Assembly: GCA_049323895.1 (NCBI GenBank)
Contig: JBMOKT010000014.1
Coordinates: forward strand, 34,139-98,138
Direction: 5' to 3'
Origin: JBMOKT01 sp049323895
GTDB taxonomy: Bacteria; Bacillota; Peptococcia; Peptococcales; BICA1-8
DNA length: 64,000 nt
Of this stretch, positions 8,260 through 17,336 are shown piece by piece. The stretch's first letter is position 1. The number at the start of each line of letters is the position of its first letter. The notes under the pieces are model-generated. The model ran no database searches. It was not told the DNA's origin and saw nothing but the letters and a program-made list of their open reading frames with translations. A program made the translations under genes and the position numbers.

Positions 8260-9326
8260 TATTCCACCTGCTTTAACTTTTCCGCCTGGTCTATGGTAAT
8301 CAAGGCGTCGATTATTTCACTTATCTCACCTAATAGTATTTGATCCAGTTTGTGCAGTGTCAAACCAATCCTGTGATCAGTAACCCTGCCCTGGGGGAAA
8401 TTATAGGTCCTGATGCGCTCACTGCGATCACCGGTACCAACCTGGGTCTTCCTGGCTGCAGCTACTTCTCCCATCTGCTCTTGTTCAGCTTTTTCCAAAA
8501 GCCTGGCCCGCAGTACCTTTAAGGCCTTATCTTTGTTTTTGTGCTGGGACTTTTCATCCTGACAGGAAACAACCAAACCGGTAGGTATATGGGTTATTCT
8601 CACCGCAGATTGGGTTGTATTAACGGACTGACCTCCTGGGCCACTGGAGCAAAAAACATCTATCCTTAAATCATTAGCGTCAATTTGTACATCCACATCC
8701 TCGGCCTCAGGCAGGACAGCAACAGTTGCCGTTGAGGTATGGATACGCCCTCCTGACTCAGTGGTGGGAACCCGCTGCACCCGATGCACACCACTTTCAA
8801 ACTTAAGCTTGCTGTATGCACCATGACCTTGAATAAGGAAAATTACCTCTTTAAAGCCACCGACATCGGAATAGTGGGAGCTCATTACTTCTGTCTTCCA
8901 TCCTCTATTTTCCGCGTAGCGGTTATACATACGGTAGAGGTCATTGGCAAACAGCCCGGCTTCATCTCCCCCGGCACCTGCCCTGATCTCCATAATTACG
9001 TTTTTCTCATCGTTAGGGTCCTTAGGAAGGAGGAGAATCTTCAGTTCTTCTTCCATAGCATTTTTCTTTTCTTCTAATTCATCTACTTCCAATTCGACTA
9101 AATCCCGCATATCGGGGTCTAGTTTGTCGGCAAGGAGTGCTTTAGCTTCCTGCAATTCGCCTACCACTTTTTTGTAATTACGATAAGCCTCAACTATATC
9201 GGTAATCTCCGCTTGGGCTTTAGCGTGCTTTTGCAGCTCGGAGGGGTTATTGATTACTTTGGGATCACTCATCAGAGCATTAAGTTCTTCGTATCTATCT
9301 TCGATATGCTGTAATTTGTCAAACAT
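8259..9326 (-). CDS. prfA: Peptide chain release factor 1
   Basis: RF1 recognises UAA and UAG in the ribosomal A site and triggers peptide release. The protein has 355 residues, the normal length. It shows the GGQ catalytic loop [18 protein letters not shown] and the [18 protein letters not shown] segment, both class-I features. The anticodon-like tripeptide region ([13 protein letters not shown]) contains a P-T type motif as in RF1. It comes before prmC, and the pair lies between the Mrp operon and the antiporter. In Bacillus this pair lies close to rpmE; here the Mrp operon has come between them. Confidence 0.95.
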   Translation of the reverse strand: MFDKLQHIEDRYEELNALMSDPKVINNPSELQKHAKAQAEITDIVEAYRNYKKVVGELQEAKALLADKLDPDMRDLVELEVDELEEKKNAMEEELKILLLPKDPNDEKNVIMEIRAGAGGDEAGLFANDLYRMYNRYAENRGWKTEVMSSHYSDVGGFKEVIFLIQGHGAYSKLKFESGVHRVQRVPTTESGGRIHTSTATVAVLPEAEDVDVQIDANDLRIDVFCSSGPGGQSVNTTQSAVRITHIPTGLVVSCQDEKSQHKNKDKALKVLRARLLEKAEQEQMGEVAAARKTQVGTGDRSERIRTYNFPQGRVTDHRIGLTLHKLDQILLGEISEIIDALITIDQAEKLKQVE

Positions 9327-9344
9327 TTATATCACTCCGTTTTA

Positions 9345-9375
9345 GTGGCTAGTAGGTTAGTGGCTAGTGGCTAGA
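9345..9375. repeat. TAGTGGCTAG heptamer repeat
   Basis: A short patch of the dispersed heptamer family upstream of prfA. Confidence 0.5.
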
Positions 9376-9531
9376 TTTCAGTTAAGATAATAAGACAAAA
9401 GCATTTAGTAATAACCACATTAATCATTTTAAAGACCGATTCGGCTTGGAATCGGTCACAGATATCTAAATTACAGTATATATACTTTCCTATTATTTTG
9501 CAAGGGTAAAAAGAATGAGGAAATGAGGAAT

Positions 9532-9582
9532 GGGGACACACCTTAGTTTGAAGAAATTCTTCGAAGCTCAAGGTGTGTCCCC
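9532..9582. repeat. REP-like hairpin with GGGGACACACC ends
   Basis: A 51-base element with a perfect 13-bp outer stem (GGGGACACACCTT pairing AAGGTGTGTCCCC) and an inner GAAGAA/TTCTTC stem. It lies eight bases beyond the stop of the last Mrp gene. A second element with the same left end is at 33257-33308. Such hairpins with GGGGAC ends are typical targets of REP-associated Y1 (TnpA_REP) transposases, but none is encoded here. It may also serve as the 3' end of the mrp transcript. Confidence 0.75.
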
Positions 9583-9589
9583 AATTAGA

Positions 9590-11314
9590 TTACAGGAACC
9601 AGATGTAGGATATGGTTACCACAAAGACCAGCAAACTCATGAGGACAGTTGTCCCTACCGGGAAACGGTACTTGTCTTCGGAATAATCGCCAACTACCTC
9701 GTCCTGTACTGTTTGCGGCGCCCATTTCAGTGGATTGTTAAAGAAGGGCAGGATTTGTTTTAATATATACATTCCGTTGGAGGCTAAAGTTTCTCTGGCT
9801 GTACATACAACCCACACTAAGCCTTTAACAACTGCAATAAGGGGTCTTCTATAGAACCAGTCTGTATCAACGGAAATCTTAATCTTAGGCTCCATCTTAG
9901 GAATAAATATCCAGAAAGCAATTAATGCTGCTACCATCAACTGTACCGAGGAAATCACGTGATCTAGGGTAAATGGTACATAGGTTGCGTCGAAGGGCAG
10001 ATAGGTATAAAGCAAACTGGGAACTATCCCGTAGAGGGTACATAACAACGCTCCCCCGCCCATGGCTACATACATATTCTTTGGAATTGGCTTAGGTTCT
10101 AATTGACGGTCTGTACCAAAGAACATAAAGAACTTGAGCTTTAAGGCAATGGATAAGAAAGTACCTATACTTGCTAAATACAGTAACAATTCAGCTATGG
10201 GCAGCTTCTCATATGCTGCCGCAGAAATAATCATAGACTTACTGATAAATCCGTTAAACAGAGGTACACCGGAAATGGAGAAAGCTCCTATTGTGTACAA
10301 AATAAATACTAAGGGCATTTTCCGAGCCAGGCCGCCCAATTCTGTAAGCTTTGATACTCCAGTAGCTTGAATAACAGCACCTGCCGACATGAATAACAGT
10401 GACTTATATAATATGTGGCTGTATGCATGGGAAGTAGCACCATTTAAGGCTAACTGGGAACCAATACCTACACCGGCAACCATAAAACCAACCTGACTGA
10501 TGATATGATAGGCCAGCAAACGTCTGATATTGTTTTCCAACACAGCGTAAACAACACCATAAAGGGCCATGATAACCCCAGCCCATAAAAGAACGGTGGC
10601 ACCAGGGAATATTCTTATCAAACAATAAACAGCAACTTTGGTGGTAAAGGAACTTAAGAATACACTGCCGGTAATTGTTCCTTCAGGGTAAGCATCAGTT
10701 AACCAGGCATGTAATGGCGGGATAGCCGCGTTTACACCAACACCTAATAAGATCAACCAGAATGCTGCATCATTAGTACCTGTTAATGCTGTAATAAGCG
10801 GCTGTCCGGCAGTAATTTTCAGGAAGATACCAGCTAAGAGCAGATTGCCGCCAAACATATGCACTAATAAATATCTGAAACCGGCGCCCCGGGATTGGGC
10901 GTTACCCCTATACCAGATTAAGAATACAGAGGATACTGCCATTAACTCCCAGAAAAAGATGAGGGTCATCCAGTCTCCACTGAAGACAACACCCAAAGAA
11001 CTTCCTGCATAGGCAAGTCCAGCAAGGGCTTCTCCTTTATTTTCATTATGCAGGGCATAGATATTGCCCAGAAGAGCCATGATGCTGAAAATCAATCCAA
11101 AAACCCATGATAGTTCATCTACCTTTAAAATTTGCAGTTCTAGACCATTTATAAAGGGGATGGTCCAAAGGGTGCCTACTTTCAAGGTAAACATTGCGTA
11201 AAGAGCTAAAAGCGGAGCACCGACCATGGAAGCTTGGCGAAGACGACCGGGTAAAATACCAGCCAGTATACCGCCCAAAATAAGAATCAACCCTGGATGG
11301 AAATTACTCATCAT
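9590..11314 (-). CDS. Mrp/complex I antiporter-like subunit (NuoL/MrpA N-domain type)
   Basis: A very hydrophobic protein of 574 residues with about 14-16 membrane segments, of the proton-conducting family shared by NuoL, NuoM and MrpA/D. Key helices include FFWELMAVSSVFLIWYRG with its conserved glutamate, GVGVNAAIPPLHAWLTDAYPEG and LLAYHIISQVGFMVAG. It is the last of eleven genes in the operon and probably fills the place of the N-terminal part of MrpA, whose C-terminal parts are separate genes here. ATG 11314 follows GGAGG at eight bases and overlaps the end of the preceding gene. Confidence is high for the family, lower for the exact subunit name. Confidence 0.82.
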   Translation of the reverse strand: MMSNFHPGLILILGGILAGILPGRLRQASMVGAPLLALYAMFTLKVGTLWTIPFINGLELQILKVDELSWVFGLIFSIMALLGNIYALHNENKGEALAGLAYAGSSLGVVFSGDWMTLIFFWELMAVSSVFLIWYRGNAQSRGAGFRYLLVHMFGGNLLLAGIFLKITAGQPLITALTGTNDAAFWLILLGVGVNAAIPPLHAWLTDAYPEGTITGSVFLSSFTTKVAVYCLIRIFPGATVLLWAGVIMALYGVVYAVLENNIRRLLAYHIISQVGFMVAGVGIGSQLALNGATSHAYSHILYKSLLFMSAGAVIQATGVSKLTELGGLARKMPLVFILYTIGAFSISGVPLFNGFISKSMIISAAAYEKLPIAELLLYLASIGTFLSIALKLKFFMFFGTDRQLEPKPIPKNMYVAMGGGALLCTLYGIVPSLLYTYLPFDATYVPFTLDHVISSVQLMVAALIAFWIFIPKMEPKIKISVDTDWFYRRPLIAVVKGLVWVVCTARETLASNGMYILKQILPFFNNPLKWAPQTVQDEVVGDYSEDKYRFPVGTTVLMSLLVFVVTISYIWFL

Positions 11315-11543
11315 TGTCTTCACCTCCACCATAAAACTTCTCGGGCTTAGAAATAAATATCATGCCTAAACCCTTGGATACACCCATTAACAATAAACAA
11401 CCTAAGAAACCGTAGATAATATCAAACCCGATAAATTCGTGCCACCAAAATTTTGCATGGGGGTGCACAAACAGCACTTCTACCACGAGTGATACTATAA
11501 GCGCGGCAATACTAATGCCCAGTATCTTTTTAGTAGTAGACAT
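11304..11543 (-). CDS. Small membrane protein in the Mrp operon
   Basis: A 79-residue protein with two predicted membrane helices (about 8-28 and 42-65) separated by HPHAKFWWHEFIGFD and an acidic tail. I do not recognise it as a named Mrp subunit; similar small proteins accompany Mbh/Mbx-like and split Mrp operons. The ATG overlaps the stop of the upstream antiporter subunit as TAATG after AGGAGG, and its own end overlaps the next gene, so it is tightly coupled and probably part of the complex. Confidence 0.75.
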   Translation of the reverse strand: MSTTKKILGISIAALIVSLVVEVLFVHPHAKFWWHEFIGFDIIYGFLGCLLLMGVSKGLGMIFISKPEKFYGGGEDNDE

Positions 11544-13057
11544 TACCACCCACCTCCTACCAACTGCATACTTTTCACAATGCTTTGGGCTGAGATTACC
11601 GCAAGATCATAGAAGTTTGCCCCAAAGTTAGGAAGAACACCTAATACTAATGACATTACTGCTGTAATAACTATAGGAATAAGCATATCTTTCCTGGCTT
11701 CACCATAGTGGGTAAACTTATCAGAATCCTTGAAAAATGCCATATAGGAAATGGGTACCAGGTAGGATAGACCTAACATGGCACTGGCAATTAAAACAAC
11801 TACAAACAGGCTTTGCCCGCCCTGGAGGGCTCCTAAGGCGATGTTCCATTTACTGATAAAACCTACTATAAAAGGTACCCCTGCTATCCCTAGAGATCCG
11901 ATAGTAAAGGCAGCCATAGTGATGGGCATTTGCCTTCCGATACCCTTCATCTCACTGATATTTGACTTGTGGGTAGTAACATATATTGCACCTGCGCAGA
12001 AGAAGAGGGTAATCTTCATAAAGGCGTGGGCAATTATGTGATACATACCACCTAAAAATCCAAGTGGTGTTAATAGTGACAAACCTAAAACCACGTATGA
12101 TAATTGTCCAACTGTCGAGAAGGCCAGCCTTCTTTTAAGGTTGTCCTGATTCATGGCAATCAATGAGGAAGCGATAATGGTAAAAGCAGCAACCCAAGCC
12201 AGGACTAGACCCATACCTATCTCGTTTAACAGTTCGGGACCAAATACATAGCCGATAATCCGTAAAACACCAAAGGCACCTGCTTTAACAACAGCAACAG
12301 CGTGGAGCAAAGCACTGACTGGTGTAGGAGCCACCATTGCTGCTGGCAGCCAGCCGTGCAAAGGCATAACACCGGCTTTAACTGCAGCTCCCAGTACCAT
12401 TAAAACAAAGATAAGCCTTAAAGTGCCTGCTGAAGCCATATCGGAAGTCAAAAAACCTCCCGCTACGAAATCACCGGTTCCTACTTTTAAGTAGGTCCAG
12501 ATTATTGTTATGAAAAATAATTGTCCGGAAATCAAGGTGTACGCCAAATATTTCCTGCCGGATTTAATGGCTTCATCATTCCGCTTGTGAATAACCAGAG
12601 GATATGTTGCCAGGGTCAATAATTCAAAGAATATAAAGAATGTTAAAAGGTTTGCTGAAAAGGCAATACCTATGGCAGCAGATAATGATAAGGCAAAGCT
12701 GGCAAAATAACCTGTCTGATATTTTTCATTATTGCCTCTCATATAGCCTATGGAGTAAAAGGAAGTTACCACCCATAAGGCTGAGGCTAATGCTGCAAAA
12801 ATCATACCCGCTGAATCGGCCCTTAACTGGAGGGTAATACCCTGGGCAATATGCAGAGGTGCTATCTCAAAAACTTTGCCGGCAAGTACTGCTGGCAGCA
12901 TGGAAAATACTATTGCGGCTTTACCGAAAGCAGCTAATAATGTCCAGCCTTCCCGGAGATTAGGATTACGCCCGCTAAACAATATCAGTATAGTGGCAAC
13001 CAGGGAAATTAACACTGCCCATAAGGGTCTATAGTCTAATAAAAATTCTGGTGTCAT
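11543..13057 (-). CDS. MrpD/NuoM-type antiporter subunit (second copy)
   Basis: A 504-residue membrane protein with about 14 segments in the proton_antipo_M family. It has FFIFFELLTLATYPLVIH with the conserved glutamate, GAAVKAGVMPLHGWLPAAMVA with the conserved lysine, and LAFSTVGQLSYVVLG. It resembles the preceding 496-residue gene only as a distant paralogue. The operon thus has two MrpD-like subunits plus a NuoL-like one. Its start is within four bases of the end of the upstream gene. Role inferred: one of three ion-translocating modules of a membrane antiporter complex. Confidence 0.85.
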   Translation of the reverse strand: MTPEFLLDYRPLWAVLISLVATILILFSGRNPNLREGWTLLAAFGKAAIVFSMLPAVLAGKVFEIAPLHIAQGITLQLRADSAGMIFAALASALWVVTSFYSIGYMRGNNEKYQTGYFASFALSLSAAIGIAFSANLLTFFIFFELLTLATYPLVIHKRNDEAIKSGRKYLAYTLISGQLFFITIIWTYLKVGTGDFVAGGFLTSDMASAGTLRLIFVLMVLGAAVKAGVMPLHGWLPAAMVAPTPVSALLHAVAVVKAGAFGVLRIIGYVFGPELLNEIGMGLVLAWVAAFTIIASSLIAMNQDNLKRRLAFSTVGQLSYVVLGLSLLTPLGFLGGMYHIIAHAFMKITLFFCAGAIYVTTHKSNISEMKGIGRQMPITMAAFTIGSLGIAGVPFIVGFISKWNIALGALQGGQSLFVVVLIASAMLGLSYLVPISYMAFFKDSDKFTHYGEARKDMLIPIVITAVMSLVLGVLPNFGANFYDLAVISAQSIVKSMQLVGGGW

Positions 13058-14544
13058 CGAATTCCCACCCCCGGAACAGCAAATTGCAGTACTTGGGTAA
13101 CAATTTGCTCATTATAGATACCAATTACTAAAATCCCTAAACCTAGAACTACAATTGGCAACAGCATAGTTACAGGCAGTTCGAAAGTTTTAGCGGTTTT
13201 AACTTCTGTAACATCCTCTTCGGATTTTTTGCGCATAAAGATATTTTCAATAATGCGGAAGAAGTATGCCAAATTCAACAAACTGCTGATTATTATAACT
13301 GCGATGTAGAACCACATATCAGCCTCGGCAGCACCAAGGACTAAATACCATTTGCTAAAAAATCCTGCCGTTGGAGGCAAACCAATCATGGAAAGAGCAG
13401 CTATTACAAAGGCAGTCATAGTGAAAGGCATTTTCTTATTTAGTTCTGCAAATTTTTCTATGCTCACTTCACCAGTACGCCATTTGATGCCCCCCGCTAT
13501 TAAGAACAGACAGCTTTTCATAATAGCATGGTTAATGATATGAAGTACTGCTCCAATTAACCCATAGGTATTGCCAATTGCAAAACCTACCACAATGTAA
13601 CCTATTTGACCAACACTGGAATAGGCCAGCATTCGTCTGAAATCCTTCTGGGCAATAGCCATGATAGAACCAATCAGTATGCCTAGTGCTGCCAACCAAC
13701 CCATTACCTGCAGAGCCGATGTTACAGCAATGCTTGCAGTGCCAAAAACAAAGAAGAAAAATCTCAAGATTACATAGGCCGGTACTTTACCCATTACACC
13801 AGCAATAAGGGCTGCTGCTGCAGGATGGGAATAGGTATATGCATCAGGCTGCCAGCCATGTAAGGGAAATAACGCCATTTTAATGCCTAAACCTACCACA
13901 AACATAGCTACCGTCATAAATACCACTGGTGAGTCTATCATAGGCATAATTCTTTCAACCATATCGGCCATGTTTAAGGTTCCTGTGATAGCATATAAAT
14001 AACCAATGCCTAGCAGATAGAAGGAAGCGCCTATTGTTCCTATTAACAAGTACCTAAAAGCAGCAACTGTAGCACGGTGACCTCCAGCTGCGATTAGGCC
14101 ATAGCCAGCTAATGAAGAAATCTCCAAAAATACATAGAGGTTAAATACATCACCGGTTATTACCATTCCTAACAGACCGGTAGTAAGCAATAAATAAAGG
14201 GAATAGTAAGTTGCGTTTTTCAACCAATCATCCTGGTTTAAAAAAGGTCCTGAGTAAATAGCCACAATCAAACTAACAAAAGATATCAAAACTGCCATAG
14301 TCCCACCTAACGGGTCAATAACAAATTCTATCCCCCAAGGTGGTGCCCAGTTACCAAAATGATAGTGCCAAGGTCCTTCAGAAACAACTTTTATTAGAAC
14401 TCCGATTGAACTGATATGGGCCGCTAAAATAGCGAGAATTGTCATCCATCGTCCCAGTTGTTTGGAAAAATAAGAAACGAAGGGACTTATCAGAGATGCC
14501 ATCAGCGGCAGAACAACAATCAGAGCTGGCATTTGTTCTCTCAT
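13054..14544 (-). CDS. mrpD: Na+/H+ antiporter subunit MrpD
   Basis: A 496-residue antiporter-like subunit with about 14 membrane segments. FNLYVFLEISSLAGYGLIA holds the glutamate, and GIKMALFPLHGWQPDAYTYSHP the lysine, that are conserved in MrpD. It directly follows mrpC, the normal mrpC-mrpD order. GAGGATGAATAA precedes the ATG. It overlaps its upstream and downstream neighbours by four bases each. Confidence 0.88.
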   Translation of the reverse strand: MREQMPALIVVLPLMASLISPFVSYFSKQLGRWMTILAILAAHISSIGVLIKVVSEGPWHYHFGNWAPPWGIEFVIDPLGGTMAVLISFVSLIVAIYSGPFLNQDDWLKNATYYSLYLLLTTGLLGMVITGDVFNLYVFLEISSLAGYGLIAAGGHRATVAAFRYLLIGTIGASFYLLGIGYLYAITGTLNMADMVERIMPMIDSPVVFMTVAMFVVGLGIKMALFPLHGWQPDAYTYSHPAAAALIAGVMGKVPAYVILRFFFFVFGTASIAVTSALQVMGWLAALGILIGSIMAIAQKDFRRMLAYSSVGQIGYIVVGFAIGNTYGLIGAVLHIINHAIMKSCLFLIAGGIKWRTGEVSIEKFAELNKKMPFTMTAFVIAALSMIGLPPTAGFFSKWYLVLGAAEADMWFYIAVIIISSLLNLAYFFRIIENIFMRKKSEEDVTEVKTAKTFELPVTMLLPIVVLGLGILVIGIYNEQIVTQVLQFAVPGVGIR

Positions 14545-14909
14545 TTATTCATCCTCCGTAATATCTCATCTTCCTCAATTGAGCCATATTTTCTTTGTAC
14601 TCGCATCATTAATGCCAAGGCCACCCCTGTAGTACTCAAACTAACAACAATAGCAGTCAGCATTAGTGCGTGGGGAAGAGGATTAATATATTTATCAACA
14701 TCATATTTTCCAGCTTCTAAAATAGGCAAGGTACCTCCAGCCTTCTGCCCTAAAACCAGGAAGAAGATAATTACCGCAACCTGCATTATATTCATAGCCA
14801 TCAGTTTTTTCATTAAGTTGTTCTTATCTAAGATTCCGTAAAGTCCTACTAAGAAGAGGACTGCTACAAGCCAGTAGATTACTGGGCTTTCTAACATATT
14901 AAGGATCAT
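14541..14909 (-). CDS. mrpC: Na+/H+ antiporter subunit MrpC
   Basis: A 122-residue membrane protein with three helices, homologous to NuoK. The stretch NPLPHALMLTAIVVSLSTTGVALALM is the family hallmark (helix 3), and LYGILDKNNLMKKLMAMNIMQ contains the helix 2 start. The C-terminal tail is charged (IEEDEILRRMNK). It overlaps the end of mrpB and the start of mrpD. It serves as a small structural and ion-pathway subunit of the membrane Mrp complex. Confidence 0.9.
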   Translation of the reverse strand: MILNMLESPVIYWLVAVLFLVGLYGILDKNNLMKKLMAMNIMQVAVIIFFLVLGQKAGGTLPILEAGKYDVDKYINPLPHALMLTAIVVSLSTTGVALALMMRVQRKYGSIEEDEILRRMNK

Positions 14910-15343
14910 AGTAAATCCTCCCCTCTGGTAAGAGCATCAAGAATTGCTATGATAGTAGTCATAACACATAGTGTTACACCGATCTCTATGGCAAGGATTC
15001 CGTAAGCATGGAGCTCTGCGGCCTCATGTACAGGTATAGGCAGCTTTTCATACTCTAAGAATTTACCGCCTGCCAGCATTGTGTAGAAACCTACCAGGGC
15101 ATAAATAAGGGTTCCAATACCTGCTAGTATTAAAGCCTTTTCACCACTGATGTTAAACATGGCCTCTTCGCCTTGTATTAAACGGGCTAAAACTATTCCT
15201 ACAGCTAAAAGGGCACCCGCCTGGAAGCCCCCACCGGGGCTGTATTCACCATGGATTAAAACATAAATACCGTAGACAAGGGTAAAGGGTACTAAAATTC
15301 TGAATGAAGTATCTAAAATGATACCCCCAAATCTTTCTTTCAT
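14906..15343 (-). CDS. mrpB: MrpB/MnhB-type antiporter subunit
   Basis: A 145-residue membrane protein with four helices in the MnhB family. It has the family signature HGEYSPGGGFQAGALLAVGI near residue 30 and ends with a charged tail. MrpB is a separate structural subunit, found after the MrpA C-terminal pieces; that order is kept here (mbhD-like, mbhE-like, mrpB, mrpC). It begins one base from the end of the upstream gene, so expression is coupled. Confidence 0.88.
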   Translation of the reverse strand: MKERFGGIILDTSFRILVPFTLVYGIYVLIHGEYSPGGGFQAGALLAVGIVLARLIQGEEAMFNISGEKALILAGIGTLIYALVGFYTMLAGGKFLEYEKLPIPVHEAAELHAYGILAIEIGVTLCVMTTIIAILDALTRGEDLL

Positions 15344-15633
15344 TAATTATCTCCCCCCTCATCCTTGCGATATCCTCTTAAAATCATAAATGTGGCAACA
15401 CCGGCAACAAATATAACAGAGGTTTCTCCCAAAGTATCAATACCCCTATAGTCGGCAAGAACAGCCGTAACCATGTTGGGCGAAGCAGTTTCCTTTTTGG
15501 ACTTTTCAATATAGCGGGGTGATACGTGTTCTGACGCAGGTGTGTTGGGATCACCAACTTTAGGTAAGTCCACGGCAGAATAAAGAAACATAAAACCCAT
15601 TAGTAAAATTAATATCGGACCTAACTTTTTCAT
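15343..15633 (-). CDS. MbhE-like subunit (MrpA C-terminal piece)
   Basis: A 96-residue protein with two membrane helices (about 5-22 and 72-88) and a soluble middle with PRYIEKSKKETASPNMVTAVLADYRGIDTLGET. The segment NMVTAVLADYRGIDTLGE is typical of MbhE and of the matching C-terminal part of MrpA. The ATG overlaps the stop of the mbhD-like gene as ATGA, after AGGTGG. With its neighbour it shows that MrpA is split into separate polypeptides here, as in archaeal and several clostridial Mrp/Mbh operons. Confidence 0.82.
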   Translation of the reverse strand: MKKLGPILILLMGFMFLYSAVDLPKVGDPNTPASEHVSPRYIEKSKKETASPNMVTAVLADYRGIDTLGETSVIFVAGVATFMILRGYRKDEGGDN

Positions 15634-15875
15634 CGTTTGCACCACCTATCTAATTCCCTAAGGGCGGCAATAAAAAATACCGTAGAAATTACTCCTATTA
15701 CCGCTTCAGTAAAGGCAACATCGGGAGCTCCTTGGACTAAATACAGCAGTACAGCAAAGAAACTAAAAGCACCAAATAGAACAACGGATGCTAATAAATC
15801 TTTTACGTTTAAAGCAGTTATGCCGGTTCCAATTAATAATATTAGTAAAAGTGCTTGAATAGCTAAGTTAAACAT
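15630..15875 (-). CDS. MbhD-like subunit (DUF4040; MrpA C-terminal piece)
   Basis: An 81-residue protein of three short hydrophobic helices containing LYLVQGAPDVAFTEAVIGVISTVFFI, the DUF4040/MbhD signature also found inside full-length MrpA. It follows mrpG with three bases between and overlaps the mbhE-like gene. AAAGGGGGAG precedes the ATG. It is a membrane structural piece of the antiporter complex. The family call is secure from the APDVAFTEA motif. Confidence 0.85.
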   Translation of the reverse strand: MFNLAIQALLLILLIGTGITALNVKDLLASVVLFGAFSFFAVLLYLVQGAPDVAFTEAVIGVISTVFFIAALRELDRWCKR

Positions 15876-15878
15876 AAC

Positions 15879-16178
15879 CTACTCCCCCTTTCGCGACCAA
15901 GGTTTTAGTCCAGATCTATAGGCTGCACGGCAGATAATATGGGTACCTATGGGGTTAGCAAGAAGGACAAATAAAACTATCATGATTAATTTTACCGTTG
16001 TTAGGTTTAATCCCTCGTAAAATGCTAAACCTAAAAAGCACAGCATCAAACCCAAGGTTTCACTCTTGCCTGAAGCATGCAAACGTGTATAAAAATCAGG
16101 GAGACGCAATACTCCGATAGCAGCAACTGTAATAAAAAAGAACCCTGCTAAAAGGAAAATAATAGCTAAAATTTTCAC
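15879..16178 (-). CDS. mrpG: Na+/H+ antiporter subunit MrpG
   Basis: A 99-residue membrane protein with three helices, with the family signature GVLRLPDFYTRLHASGKSET near residue 25. I place the start at the GTG at 16178, giving MKILAIIFLLAGFF as in other MrpG proteins, with AAAGGAGA about ten bases upstream; this leaves a four-base gap after mrpF. A longer reading to 16214 would overlap mrpF. Order mrpE-F-G is as in Bacillus. Confidence 0.9.
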   Translation of the reverse strand: MKILAIIFLLAGFFFITVAAIGVLRLPDFYTRLHASGKSETLGLMLCFLGLAFYEGLNLTTVKLIMIVLFVLLANPIGTHIICRAAYRSGLKPWSRKGE

Positions 16179-16182
16179 TTGA

Positions 16183-16446
16183 TTATGTCTCCTTTCCCCC
16201 AATGTACTTAGCAATTACCACTAAGCTGATAAATCCTAAAACAGCATAGGCAATAGATATATCCACATACATATCGGGTCTTTTATCTATATAGCCAAAT
16301 AGAACTAATAAAAGTATGGTATCGGCGCCAATTACACCCAGCCCATTTAAACGGTCATAGACGCTTGGGCCCTGGAAGACTCGTATAAGCATTAATAATA
16401 TTACAATCACTAAACCTACAATTAATCCATAAAATACTGCATCCAT
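16183..16446 (-). CDS. mrpF: Na+/H+ antiporter subunit MrpF
   Basis: An 87-residue membrane protein with three helices. RVFQGPSVYDRLNGLGVIGADTILLL is typical of MrpF, and DISIAYAVLGFISLVVIAKYI completes the family pattern. It starts directly after mrpE with a strong GGGGGGAAGG site. It is one of the small subunits required for assembly of the membrane Mrp complex. No abnormality seen. Confidence 0.9.
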   Translation of the reverse strand: MDAVFYGLIVGLVIVILLMLIRVFQGPSVYDRLNGLGVIGADTILLLVLFGYIDKRPDMYVDISIAYAVLGFISLVVIAKYIGGKET

Positions 16447-17016
16447 CTAACCTTCCCCCCTTTGAGCAGTTACCTCTACCTGTTCGCTGAAAAGACGGGC
16501 AACCCTTCTCTGCATTTCCCCTTCTAAAAGGCCGTCTGCTGCACCATCAGTCAGGGCATGTACAGCATAAACACCGTCTTCAATATCAACAGTAATGGTC
16601 CCCGGGGTTAAGGTTATGGAATTTGCTAAGGTAACATGGGAGATTGGGTTGTCCAAGGGCATTTTAAAGAAAACCATTTTGGGGTTTATTGGCATTTTCG
16701 GACTAAGGACAACTTTGACTACGTCTATGTTGGCCAGTACAATTTGCCAGATTAACCACAACCAATAGGTAAAGTATCTTGCAAATGGAAATTGGAAAGC
16801 AAAATAAGAACCCTTTCCATTCATTGAAGGAATCTGTAATATGGACATGGAAACCCATGCCGAAACTAATGAAGTACCAAATCCGATAATTAAAAATTTA
16901 GCTTCCATTTTGCCCGATAATAAAACCCAAAAGGCAAATAAAATTGCAGTCAGCATAATGAACTGCATTGGATTTGAGGAATTTTTTTGTGCTTTATCCA
17001 CTGTTTTCATAGTCAT
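16447..17016 (-). CDS. mrpE: Na+/H+ antiporter subunit MrpE, first gene of the mrp operon
   Basis: A 189-residue protein with two to three N-terminal membrane helices (about 20-70, 90-110) and a soluble C-terminal domain. The segments WQIVLANIDVVKVVLSP and SITLTPGTITVDIEDGVYAVHAL mark the MnhE family. ATG 17016 has AAGGTGG eight bases upstream; a GTG at 17028 overlaps that site and is rejected. It leads an operon mrpE-F-G-mbhD-mbhE-mrpB-C-D-D-small-nuoL-like, transcribed leftwards, with a long leader holding a promoter and an attenuator-like hairpin. Confidence 0.9.
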   Translation of the reverse strand: MTMKTVDKAQKNSSNPMQFIMLTAILFAFWVLLSGKMEAKFLIIGFGTSLVSAWVSMSILQIPSMNGKGSYFAFQFPFARYFTYWLWLIWQIVLANIDVVKVVLSPKMPINPKMVFFKMPLDNPISHVTLANSITLTPGTITVDIEDGVYAVHALTDGAADGLLEGEMQRRVARLFSEQVEVTAQRGEG

Positions 17017-17260
17017 TAGCCATACCACCTTTAAATAGAGTAATATTCAATTGTTTTTTGGTAACCACAAAATTCTTATTTTTCTTACAAATATTACTAT
17101 TCTCTATTTAAGGCTTGACCATACACCTCCTTTGTATCAAATACCTAGGTCTGTCATGCATATATAAAGTCCTCTTTATTCCCACCTATCTTCCCTCTCT
17201 TCCCTCCTTATTCCGGTTCATTATTTAATCGATAATATTTTAATAAAAATATTTTAACAT

Positions 17261-17309
17261 AAAAAAATCCTTTACCTCAAAATTTTAATATGCTTTTTCG
17301 AGGCAAAGG
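17261..17309 (-). terminator. Intrinsic terminator (possible attenuator) in the mrp leader
   Basis: On the minus strand CCTTTGCCTC and GAGGTAAAGG form a ten-base stem with one mismatch, followed by ATTTTTTT. It lies 245 bases before mrpE and just downstream of a promoter, so it would stop transcripts before the operon unless bypassed. Confidence 0.65.
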
Positions 17310-17336
17310 TATCATAACAAGTATAAATACCCTACT

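Noticed and set aside
9371..9571. 66-codon minus-strand frame between the mrp operon and prfA
   Set aside because: It runs through the REP-like hairpin and a repeat patch and has no ribosome site.
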